47,871 bases of DNA from a virus. Position 1 is the stretch's first letter, and each line of letters starts with the position of its first letter. The translations under genes and the position numbers were made by a program. Below are positions 1 through 8,800 of the stretch, piece after piece. Under the pieces are notes generated by a model. It was not told where the DNA came from. It did not search any database and saw only the letters and a list, made by a program, of their open reading frames with translations. The stretch lies in the IMG/VR virus record IMGVR_UViG_3300025889_000190, positions 1 to 47,871 of that record; one strand, 5' to 3'.

Positions 1-37
1 GCAGGTATTATTAAATCAAAAAAATATAAAAACAAAA

Positions 38-1702
38 ATGAGCACATTAAACACTCTTTTAGAGTCTACCTCCGGATGGCAATCAGCTCAAACTGATGCT
101 GCTAAATTAGCCAACCGTTGGGAAAAATCAGGTCTTTTGGAAGGACTTGAGGACACACACCGCAATACTATGGCGGTATTATTGGAAAACCAAGCTAAGC
201 AATTAGTTGTTGAAGCTAACACTACAGCTGGTACTTCTGACTTCACTAATGGTACTGGAGCCCAGTGGGCTGGTATCGCCTTACCAATGGTTCGTAAGGT
301 ATTTGGTCAGATTGCTGCTAAAGAATTCGTTAGCGTTCAACCAATGTCATTGCCAGCTGGTTTAGTATTCTATTTGGATTATCAGTATGGTACTACCAAA
401 TCTGCTCCAGGTGCTGGTCAATCTAGCACTAACAGCTTATACGGTACTCCATCTGCTAACTTTGGTAACTTAGCTGAAGGTGGTTTGTACGGAGCTGGTC
501 GTTTTGGTTATTCTGTTAACCAATTCACTTCTTCTGTAGTAGCCGCTTCTTCTATTGCTTCTGCTTCTTTTGCTGAAGTAGATTTTGACGCTAACTTCTC
601 ATCTTCTATTCAAGGTGGTACTGATTCAGCTCTTACAAACGTTCATAAGTTAGTATTTGCTACATCTTCACTTCCTAACTTAGATGTTAATGGTATTTCT
701 GCATTTACTGTAGTATCTGCTTCTGGAGCTACTGTTACTGCTGCTGAGACTTTAGGTCAATTCACTAAAATTAACGGAGGAAATATTGAGTTCTTTGTAA
801 CTACTTCTGCTCTTATGGGTCCTGCTGCTGATAGTGAATATAATATTTACTTTAACAAGCAAGATACTATCCGCTACCGTGGTGATTTCGAAGATCAAAA
901 CCCATTCGCTTTAGAAGGAAATGCTAACTCTAGCACTCAAATTCCAATCCCAGAAATTAACATTCAGTTAAGAAACGAAACTATTTCTGCTAAGACTCGT
1001 AAGTTGAAAGCTCAATGGACTCCTGAGTTCGCTCAAGACTTGAACGCTTACCAAAACGTTGATGCTGAAGCTGAATTAACTTCTATCTTGAGTGAGTATA
1101 TTTCTATGGAAATTGATCTTGAAATCTTGGGTATGTTGATTGAAAATGCCGCTACTACTGATTACTGGTCAGCTAAAGTTGGTAACCAAATCAATTCTAC
1201 TTCAACTGCGTTTGATGCTAACACAGCTGGTGTTTACTACACTCAGATGTCTTGGTTCCAAACAATCGGTATCAAATTACAGAAATTATCTAACACTATT
1301 CACCAAAGAACTTTACGTGGTGGTGCTAACTTTATGGTATGTTCTCCAGCTGTAGCTACTATTTTGGAATCTATTCCAGGATTTGCAGCTGATGCTTCTG
1401 CTGATGCTGATGCTATGAAGTATGCTTTCGGTGTACAGAAAATTGGTGCTTTGAACAGCCGTTACAAAGTTTACAAGAATCCTTACATGACTGAAAATGT
1501 TATCTTGTTAGGTTTCCGTGGAACTCAGTTCTTGGAAGCTGGTGCTGTATATGCTCCATACATTCCATTGATCATGACTCCATTAGTGTACAATCCTGAT
1601 ACCTTCACTCCAAACAAAGGTATTATGACTCGTTACGCTAAGAAGATGATTCGTCCTGAATTCTATGCTAACTTGTTTGTTGCTGATTTAAACATTGTCT
1701 AA
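38..1702 (+). CDS. 23: Major capsid protein, T4 gp23 type
   Basis: This 554-aa protein forms the hexameric lattice of the phage head. The N-terminal part carries the typical gp23 features: a WEKSGLLEGL stretch (about residues 28-37), a VLLENQAKQL helix (47-56), and then LPMVRKVFGQ followed by VQPMSLPAG. The C-terminal half, with LRGGANFMV and the closing ARY/KKMIRPEFY stretch, is also gp23-like. Its length is close to that of T4 gp23 (521 aa). The start ATG at 38 follows an A-rich leader with no Shine-Dalgarno sequence. No propeptide cleavage site is obvious. Most Arg codons are CGT/CGC and many Asn codons are AAC, unlike the AGA-rich neighbours, which suggests selection for high expression. 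A strong terminator follows at 1730-1759. Family assignment is firm; the function is inferred from that family. Confidence 0.93.
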   Translation: MSTLNTLLESTSGWQSAQTDAAKLANRWEKSGLLEGLEDTHRNTMAVLLENQAKQLVVEANTTAGTSDFTNGTGAQWAGIALPMVRKVFGQIAAKEFVSVQPMSLPAGLVFYLDYQYGTTKSAPGAGQSSTNSLYGTPSANFGNLAEGGLYGAGRFGYSVNQFTSSVVAASSIASASFAEVDFDANFSSSIQGGTDSALTNVHKLVFATSSLPNLDVNGISAFTVVSASGATVTAAETLGQFTKINGGNIEFFVTTSALMGPAADSEYNIYFNKQDTIRYRGDFEDQNPFALEGNANSSTQIPIPEINIQLRNETISAKTRKLKAQWTPEFAQDLNAYQNVDAEAELTSILSEYISMEIDLEILGMLIENAATTDYWSAKVGNQINSTSTAFDANTAGVYYTQMSWFQTIGIKLQKLSNTIHQRTLRGGANFMVCSPAVATILESIPGFAADASADADAMKYAFGVQKIGALNSRYKVYKNPYMTENVILLGFRGTQFLEAGAVYAPYIPLIMTPLVYNPDTFTPNKGIMTRYAKKMIRPEFYANLFVADLNIV

Positions 1703-1729
1703 ATTAGTAATTTAACATAATGCTAAAAG

Positions 1730-1759
1730 AGCCCAAGCGCAAGCTTGGGCTTCTTTTTT
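1730..1759 (+). terminator. Intrinsic terminator after the capsid gene
   Basis: A perfect 9-bp stem (1730-1738 pairing with 1743-1751) is closed by a GCAA (GNRA-type) tetraloop and followed by TC and six T residues. It lies 28 nt after the capsid stop codon. It also overlaps the first codons of a longer possible PhoH reading frame, which argues that the real PhoH start is further down. Confidence 0.9.
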
Positions 1760-1769
1760 CATATTTATT
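1760..1769 (+). promoter_or_regulatory. CATATTTATT: candidate late-control motif before phoH
   Basis: This is one member of a recurring family close to AATATTTATA. It begins directly after the capsid terminator and ends 10 nt before the PhoH ATG at 1780. A promoter is the simplest reading because transcription would have to restart here; the role is inferred. Confidence 0.5.
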
Positions 1770-1779
1770 ATCACAAGTT

Positions 1780-2454
1780 ATGGAAGACGTTTTTAAAGAG
1801 AAGCGTAAGTTGAAAAATCCTATTCGCTTCCAAGTTGGTTTGAATGAGGAGCAAAAGAAAGCAAAAACCCTCATTATAGATAATACTATTACTGTCATTA
1901 CAGGTTTAGCCGGTTCAGGTAAAACATTAGCCGCTTGTCAAGCTGGACTAGATATGCTTTTTAAAAGAGAAGTAGAAAAAATCATTATTGCTCGACCAGT
2001 AGTTACAGCTAAAGAAGAAATTGGATTCTTACCTGGTGGTATTAAAGATAAATTAGATCCATTTATTGCTCCTATATATGATAACATGTATAGATTATAT
2101 AATAAGGATAAAATTGATAAAGAATTTGCTGATGGTAGAATTGAAATTATACCTTTTGCGTTTATGAGAGGTCGAAATTTCTCGAATGCATTCATTATTC
2201 TTGATGAGGCGCAGAATATCACGGACACCCAAATGGAATTAGCTATAACGCGTTTATGTGAGGGTTCAAAAATGGTTATTGTGGGTGACACTGGCCAAAT
2301 TGATTTAAAAGACCGTAAAGATAGTGGTTTATTCTTTTTACAAAAAGTTATAGCACATTCTATTGAAGGTGTATCATATATGCATTTAAAAACTAACCAT
2401 AGACATCCAATAGTTGAATCGGTAATCGAAATATATAAACAACTTAGAAACTAG
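1780..2454 (+). CDS. phoH: PhoH-like P-loop ATPase
   Basis: This 224-aa protein belongs to the PhoH family of predicted ATPases related to superfamily 1 helicases. Walker A is GLAGSGKT (residues 42-49), Walker B is the ILDEAQN stretch (about 141-147), and a VGDTGQID motif follows. These are the family signatures and the protein has the normal single-domain size. The frame stays open up to an ATG at 1720, but those 20 extra codons cross the terminator stem, so ATG 1780 was chosen. PhoH genes are common in phages, but their job is not settled; roles in RNA handling or phosphate stress have been proposed. Lying between capsid and connector genes is unusual for a non-structural enzyme. It has its own upstream motif at 1760-1769. 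Confidence 0.88.
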   Translation: MEDVFKEKRKLKNPIRFQVGLNEEQKKAKTLIIDNTITVITGLAGSGKTLAACQAGLDMLFKREVEKIIIARPVVTAKEEIGFLPGGIKDKLDPFIAPIYDNMYRLYNKDKIDKEFADGRIEIIPFAFMRGRNFSNAFIILDEAQNITDTQMELAITRLCEGSKMVIVGDTGQIDLKDRKDSGLFFLQKVIAHSIEGVSYMHLKTNHRHPIVESVIEIYKQLRN

Positions 2455-2481
2455 CCATATTTATATCCAACGATATGGCTA
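2452..2481 (+). repeat. Inverted repeat burying the gp13-like start codon
   Basis: A perfect 9-bp inverted repeat (2452-2460 with 2473-2481) has a 12-nt loop. The start codon ATG 2475-2477 lies in the 3' arm, and the CATATTTATA motif (2456-2465) spans the 5' arm and loop. In RNA read through from phoH the start codon would be paired; RNA begun inside the loop would lack the 5' arm. The arrangement resembles the hairpin-regulated T4 genes with an embedded late promoter. The role is inferred. Confidence 0.6.
2456..2465 (+). promoter_or_regulatory. CATATTTATA motif before the gp13-like gene
   Basis: A copy of the recurring motif that ends 9 nt before ATG 2475, partly inside the hairpin at 2452-2481. 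It lies immediately after the phoH stop codon. Confidence 0.5.
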
Positions 2482-3980
2482 CTCAAGGAGAATACACATA
2501 CGCAGTCTCAACCGCTGATTTGTCTCCGGTACCAGGTAATACACCATTTGGGTATTATGATTATGATCCTACGTTCCAAAATGATGCTCAAAAAGCATGT
2601 TTTTTTATAACTAGACGTTTAGGATTTGGTACTGTTGATGTTGAATTGGTTGACTTCCAGATTTATGCTGCTTATGAAGAAGCAGTAACTACTTATGGTA
2701 ACGAAGTTTATCAGTACAAAATTCAATCTAATTATATATCATTAGAAGGAGGTCAAACTGATACTTTTTTATGTGAATATAATATTACATATTTTACAGC
2801 CTCATTAGAATTTAGTCCTGCTGAAGTAATTACTTCTTCTGATCTATCAGAACCAGCCTTATCTCAATCTATAGCTGATGGATTAATATATAAAATTTCA
2901 GCTAGTTATTTACCATCAATGTCATTAGCTGATCCATTAATGGCTCATGCTTTTTCAATTCAAAACTGTGGTAAAGTATTAAACCAACATACATATATTA
3001 GTGGTTCTTTAATTAATTTCTTTGTAACTACTAGTTCTTTAGGTAGTACAACTCAAACAGTTAATTATCTTAAATTTAAATCAGCGTATAATTTAAACAA
3101 TAGATTAATCAAACCAGGAAATATTAATGGTTTAGTTAAAGTAGCTGAAACATATGGTGAAGGTACTGATTTAGGTAAAGTTCCTGTTTATAAAGGAGCA
3201 TTAATGTTAGAACCAGGTGTTCAAACATATGACTTAAATGCTTGGGCTTTAGCTAGTGCTAGTATTTCTCCAACAGATGGTATTGAAATTACAAGAGTAT
3301 TTTATGATGCACCACCACCAATTACTCAATATTATGATCCTTATTTAGGATTAGGTGGTGTACCTGGATATGCTGATAGTATTGGATTAAATTCATCTTA
3401 TCCTGGAGCTAACTTTATGATGTGGCCAATTTATTTTGATATTCAAAGAATTCAAGAAATTGAAATGTCACGTGAAGTAAGAACTAATGATTATACATTT
3501 AATATTGTAAATAACCAACTTCAAATATTCCCAATTCCAATAGAAGCTGGAAATTTATGGTTTGAATATAGAAAATTATCAGAAGCCTTTGCTATAGCTC
3601 CAACAGGGTCTAATTCAAGTACTCAACCATCTATTATCACTGATATGATGAGAGTTCCTTATGCTAATCCTGTTTATTCTAATATAAATTCTGTTGGTAA
3701 AACATGGATTATGAGATATGCTTTAGCATTATGCAAAGAAACATTATCATATATTAGAGGAAAATACCCAGCTGCCACTTTACCAGGTGTAGGAGCTATG
3801 TCATCTGGTGATTTATCTAATGATGCTAGAACTGAAAAAACAGAATTATTAACTCAATTAAGAGAAATACTTGATTCTGTTTCAACACAGAAACAACTTG
3901 AAAGAAAAGCATTAGAAGCACAAGCTGAACAAGATGCTTTAAACAAATCACCATTTGTTTATCCAATTTATATTTTTTAA
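2475..3980 (+). CDS. Neck / head-tail connector protein, gp13-like (tentative)
   Basis: A 501-aa structural protein. The assignment rests mainly on order: it follows gp23 and phoH and directly precedes a gp14-type and then a gp15-type protein. The N-terminal region (about residues 34-80) contains NDAQKACFFITRRLG and then an EAVTTYGNEVYQY stretch, in the style of connector proteins that dock on the portal. The body is rich in Ser/Thr/Asn and probably all-beta; the end (about 455-500) is a charged helix rich in Glu, Lys and Gln. It is longer than T4 gp13 (309 aa), so a merged or extended neck protein is possible. The stop is 3 nt before the next gene, suggesting one transcript with 3984-10598. 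Structural protein: fairly sure; gp13 equivalence: moderate. Confidence 0.6.
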   Translation: MATQGEYTYAVSTADLSPVPGNTPFGYYDYDPTFQNDAQKACFFITRRLGFGTVDVELVDFQIYAAYEEAVTTYGNEVYQYKIQSNYISLEGGQTDTFLCEYNITYFTASLEFSPAEVITSSDLSEPALSQSIADGLIYKISASYLPSMSLADPLMAHAFSIQNCGKVLNQHTYISGSLINFFVTTSSLGSTTQTVNYLKFKSAYNLNNRLIKPGNINGLVKVAETYGEGTDLGKVPVYKGALMLEPGVQTYDLNAWALASASISPTDGIEITRVFYDAPPPITQYYDPYLGLGGVPGYADSIGLNSSYPGANFMMWPIYFDIQRIQEIEMSREVRTNDYTFNIVNNQLQIFPIPIEAGNLWFEYRKLSEAFAIAPTGSNSSTQPSIITDMMRVPYANPVYSNINSVGKTWIMRYALALCKETLSYIRGKYPAATLPGVGAMSSGDLSNDARTEKTELLTQLREILDSVSTQKQLERKALEAQAEQDALNKSPFVYPIYIF

Positions 3981-3983
3981 AAT

Positions 3984-4589
3984 ATGGCAGGATCATTTTT
4001 TAGACCCCCAGGACAAAAGGTAACCACCCCAGGAGATTATAAAGCAGACGCTAATAATCCTGATGGTGTAGCTAGACCTACTCCATTTTCTCCTGGAGAT
4101 GATGTAAATTTACAAATATCATCTGTCACTGAGGGTTATAAAAGATTACATTCTATACAAGTTGCTTACTATAAAATCATTCCTGCTCAATCTCAGGTTA
4201 ACATTTATGGTGAATCAACAACAAAATATTATTTTGAGCCAGTTATGTTAAAATGTTATCTTGAAAGAGGTGATGAAACATATAGTATAGAAGAATATGG
4301 TCCAGATAATAATCAAACTATTAAATTTTTCTTTGTTAGAGTAATGTTAGAACAAATAGGAGTGCTTCCTGAAGTAGGTGATATTATATTAGACAGAGAA
4401 AGATATTATGAGATTGATAATGTTAATCAAAATTTAATTGACTTTGGTAATGATAATGATTATTTAATGAATGCTGATAATTTTGCTGATTCTCCATTAA
4501 ATAAACGTGGTCAAAGTATTGTTTTTGAACTTAATGGACATATGACAAGAGTAAGTAAATTGAACTTAATGCCTTATAAATTACAATAA
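3984..4589 (+). CDS. 14: Neck protein, T4 gp14 type
   Basis: A 201-aa connector protein expected at the head-tail joint. Diagnostic stretches are VNIYGESTTKYY (about residues 72-83), EEYGPDNNQTIKFFF (about 103-117) and GDIILDRERYYEID (about 132-145), the pattern seen in gp14-type neck proteins of T4-like phages. T4 gp14 is 256 aa, so this version is somewhat shorter. The gene begins 3 nt after the upstream gp13-like stop, and its own stop overlaps the ATG of the next gene by one base, so the three are probably translated from one message. There is no motif or terminator in front of it. Confidence 0.72.
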   Translation: MAGSFFRPPGQKVTTPGDYKADANNPDGVARPTPFSPGDDVNLQISSVTEGYKRLHSIQVAYYKIIPAQSQVNIYGESTTKYYFEPVMLKCYLERGDETYSIEEYGPDNNQTIKFFFVRVMLEQIGVLPEVGDIILDRERYYEIDNVNQNLIDFGNDNDYLMNADNFADSPLNKRGQSIVFELNGHMTRVSKLNLMPYKLQ

Positions 4590-5812
4590 TGACTCAATAT
4601 AGAAAACCCGTACCAAAAACCCCAACTCAAGTACAGCATGAAAACATTCATGCTTATGATGAGAAGTACGGTAAACAACCATTACCAACAGATAATAGAG
4701 CTTATGAAGTATCTACAAAAGGAGATTCTACTAAAGACTTCTCTGTTGGTTTAATGGATATTGATAAGGCAGTTATTGATTATATAAATAATTCAATCCA
4801 ACCAACAGTAATCCAAGATGGAGAAAGAACAGCAGTTCCTGCTATATATGCTTATCCAGAAAGATGGGTAGCTATTCAAAGAGATGGTTTTTTAAGAGAT
4901 CAAAATCAAAGAATATTAACTCCATTAATTGTTTTAAAAAGAGATACTATTGACAGAAATAGATCTTTAGGTTGGAAATTAGATGGTAATTACGCTCAAA
5001 ATGTTCACACATTTGAGGTACCATATAGTAAGAAAAATACATATGATAATTTTGATGTATTAACTAACAGAATTCCTGTTAGAGAAATGAGAACAGTTGT
5101 TGTTCCTGATTATGTTACTTTAAATTATTCATGTGTTATTTATACTAACTATGTTGAACAAATAAATAAAGTTATTGAAGCAATTCAATATGCTTCTAAT
5201 GCATATTGGGGTGACCAAAATAGATTTAAATTTAGAGCTGTAGTTGATTCGTTTTCAACAGTTACCGAATATAGTACTGATTCAGATCGTGTAACTAGAG
5301 CTAATTTTAATATAACTTTAAATGGATATATAATTCCTGACAGTGTTAATAAAAACTTATCAACAAATCTTAAATATTTCACCAAAGCTCAAATAGTTAT
5401 AGAGGACTACGTTGTTGACAATCTTGGACAAGTTTCTACTCCTGCTAAGAGAAAAAAAGTTATCCAAAATCAGTTAATACCATGTCCTCCTGGTGGAGAA
5501 AATATAGACCCGACCGTGTTAAACTATCTAAATACAAATATAACTAAAGTAGGTACAGTAATAGATACTGAATCCTATTCTGTGACTGGTGTTATATTAG
5601 CAGCACCATCACCATTATCTGCTACATCTCCAGATAATTTCTTGGTTACTGTTAACTCAACTATAGTTCCAAGAACTTCAGTTATTAGTATAACACAATC
5701 AGGTTCAGATGTAATTGTTGTTTTAGATATTGATCCAAATTCATCAACTTATATTGGTTATGAATTACAAACAGGAGATTTAGTTACATTAACAGGAAAA
5801 TTTGCAAGTTAA
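4589..5812 (+). CDS. 15: Tail completion / sheath terminator protein, gp15-like
   Basis: A 407-aa protein. Its central part resembles gp15-type tail terminators: a YAYPERWVAIQRDG segment (about residues 89-102), LTPLIVLKRDTIDR, then VVPDYVTLNYSCVIYTNYVE (about 172-191), continuing into a helix with KVIEAIQY. T4 gp15 caps the tail and joins it to the neck, which agrees with the gp13-gp14-gp15 order here. It is longer than T4 gp15 (272 aa); the extra C-terminal portion (about 290-407) is a Thr/Ser/Val-rich beta domain of unknown role. The ATG overlaps the gp14 stop codon by one base. Assignment rests on motif pattern plus order and is moderately sure. Confidence 0.6.
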   Translation: MTQYRKPVPKTPTQVQHENIHAYDEKYGKQPLPTDNRAYEVSTKGDSTKDFSVGLMDIDKAVIDYINNSIQPTVIQDGERTAVPAIYAYPERWVAIQRDGFLRDQNQRILTPLIVLKRDTIDRNRSLGWKLDGNYAQNVHTFEVPYSKKNTYDNFDVLTNRIPVREMRTVVVPDYVTLNYSCVIYTNYVEQINKVIEAIQYASNAYWGDQNRFKFRAVVDSFSTVTEYSTDSDRVTRANFNITLNGYIIPDSVNKNLSTNLKYFTKAQIVIEDYVVDNLGQVSTPAKRKKVIQNQLIPCPPGGENIDPTVLNYLNTNITKVGTVIDTESYSVTGVILAAPSPLSATSPDNFLVTVNSTIVPRTSVISITQSGSDVIVVLDIDPNSSTYIGYELQTGDLVTLTGKFAS

Positions 5813-5816
5813 ATAA

Positions 5817-8800
5817 ATGGGACAAATAAGAGGTAAACAACTAGTAACAGATCTACACTTATCAGGGTCATTAACAATGACTGGTAGTGTTGTTATTTCT
5901 GGATCTAATCCATTAACAATAGAAGGATTACAAAATGATCCTAGTCCTAGTTACGCTTTAACTTATAATGATACAACAGGCACAGTATCTTATGGTATAG
6001 CTACTGGTCCTCAAGGTATTCAAGGTATCCAAGGAACAACTGGAGCACAAGGTACTATAGGTTCACAAGGTACAATAGGTACACAAGGTATCCAAGGTAT
6101 CACTGGTGCTCAAGGCACTATTGGTAGCCAAGGAACAATTGGTTCACAGGGTACTATTGGTTCTCAAGGCACAATAGGTTCTCAAGGTACTATAGGTTCA
6201 CAAGGTACAATAGGTACACAGGGTATCCAAGGTATCCAAGGTATCACTGGTGCTCAAGGCACTATTGGTAGCCAAGGAACAATAGGATCACAAGGTACAA
6301 TAGGAAGTCAAGGTACAATTGGTTCACAAGGAACCATAGGAACACAAGGTATACAAGGTATAGACGGTGCTCAAGGTACTATAGGTACCCAAGGTATTCA
6401 AGGAATTCAAGGTATTACTGGGTCACAGGGTACAATCGGATCACAAGGTACAATAGGTACACAAGGTATTCAGGGTATAACAGGTTCCCAAGGAACCATT
6501 GGAAGCCAGGGTACTATTGGTACTCAAGGTATCCAAGGTATAACAGGCTCTCAAGGCACTATAGGTAGTCAAGGAACCATTGGTACTCAAGGTATCCAAG
6601 GTATTCAAGGTATAGATGGTGCCCAAGGTACTATAGGAAGTCAAGGTACTATAGGTAGTCAAGGTACTATAGGCAGCCAAGGTACAATTGGTTCACAAGG
6701 AACCATAGGAACCCAAGGTATACAAGGTATCCAAGGTATAACAGGCTCTCAAGGTACTATTGGTAGTCAAGGTACCATTGGAACACAGGGTATACAAGGT
6801 ATAACAGGATCACAAGGAACAATTGGAAGTCAAGGAACAATTGGAAGTCAAGGTACTATAGGTTCTCAAGGAACCATTGGAACACAGGGTATTCAAGGTA
6901 TCCAAGGTATCACTGGTTCACAAGGTACTATAGGTTCTCAAGGAACAATTGGAAGTCAAGGTACCATAGGTTCACAAGGTACAATTGGAACCCAAGGTAT
7001 TCAAGGTATAACTGGTTCACAAGGTACTATAGGTACACAGGGTATTCAAGGTATACAAGGTATAATAGGTTCACAAGGTACTATTGGATCACAAGGAACT
7101 ATTGGAACCCAAGGTATTCAGGGTATTACTGGTTCTCAAGGTACTATTGGTTCCCAGGGAACAATCGGTTCACAGGGTACACTAGGTTCACAAGGTACAA
7201 TAGGTACACAAGGTATTCAGGGTATTACCGGTTCACAAGGCACAATTGGTTCACAGGGTACAATAGGAAGCCAAGGTACAATAGGTTCACAAGGAACTAT
7301 TGGAACCCAAGGTATTCAGGGTATACAAGGTATCACTGGTTCACAAGGTACAATTGGTTCACAGGGTACTATTGGTAGTCAAGGTACTATTGGTAGTCAA
7401 GGTACAATAGGTAGTCAAGGAACAATAGGTAGTCAAGGAACAATAGGAAGTCAAGGTACTATCGGAACACAAGGTATCCAAGGTATACAAGGTATAGATG
7501 GAGCTCAAGGTATTCAGGGTATTACTGGTTCTCAAGGTACTATAGGTTCACAAGGTACAATTGGTACTCAAGGAATTCAAGGTATCACTGGTTCCCAAGG
7601 CACTATAGGTAGTCAGGGTACTATTGGTTCACAAGGAACTATTGGATCACAAGGTACAATTGGAACACAGGGTATTCAAGGCATCCAAGGCATTCAAGGT
7701 ATCACAGGATCACAGGGTACTATTGGATCACAAGGAACAATAGGTTCACAAGGAACTATTGGAACCCAAGGTATACAAGGTATCACTGGTTCACAAGGTA
7801 CAATTGGTTCTCAAGGTACTATAGGAAGTCAAGGTACAATAGGAAGCCAAGGAACAATTGGTACTCAAGGAATACAAGGCATTCAAGGTATAACAGGTTC
7901 CCAAGGAACAATTGGTTCACAAGGCACTATAGGTTCTCAAGGAACAATTGGTTCCCAAGGTACTATCGGCACACAAGGCATTCAAGGTATTACTGGTTCA
8001 CAGGGTACAATTGGATCCCAAGGTACTATCGGCACACAAGGCATTCAAGGTATTACTGGTTCACAGGGTACAATTGGATCTCAAGGTACAATAGGAAGCC
8101 AAGGAACAATTGGTACTCAAGGAATACAAGGTATTACAGGTTCCCAAGGAACTATTGGATCCCAAGGAACAATCGGTTCACAGGGTACTATTGGTAGCCA
8201 AGGTACAATCGGAACCCAAGGCATCCAAGGTATTACTGGTTCACAAGGTACAATTGGTTCTCAAGGCACTATAGGTAGTCAGGGTACAATTGGTTCCCAA
8301 GGTACAATTGGTACTCAAGGAATTCAAGGTATACAAGGTATTCAAGGTATAACCGGATCACAAGGTACTATTGGTTCCCAAGGTACTATTGGATCACAGG
8401 GTACAATAGGTAGTCAAGGTACTATAGGTTCTCAAGGAACTATTGGAACCCAAGGTATACAAGGTATAACAGGTTCACAAGGTACTATTGGATCACAAGG
8501 AACTATTGGAACTCAAGGTATACAAGGCATCCAAGGTATTACTGGTTCACAAGGTACTATAGGTAGTCAAGGAACTATCGGATCACAAGGTACAATAGGT
8601 TCTCAGGGTACAATTGGTACCCAAGGAATTCAAGGTATACAAGGTATAACAGGTTCACAAGGTACCATTGGATCACAAGGAACTATTGGAAGTCAAGGTA
8701 CTATTGGATCACAAGGAACAATCGGTACACAGGGTATACAAGGTATTCAAGGTATTACTGGTTCTCAAGGAACTATTGGTTCACAAGGTACAATTGGCTC

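Noticed and set aside
1720-1779. Longer PhoH start at ATG 1720
   Set aside because: The extra 20 codons cover the capsid terminator hairpin and its T-run; the family N-terminus begins near the 1780 ATG.
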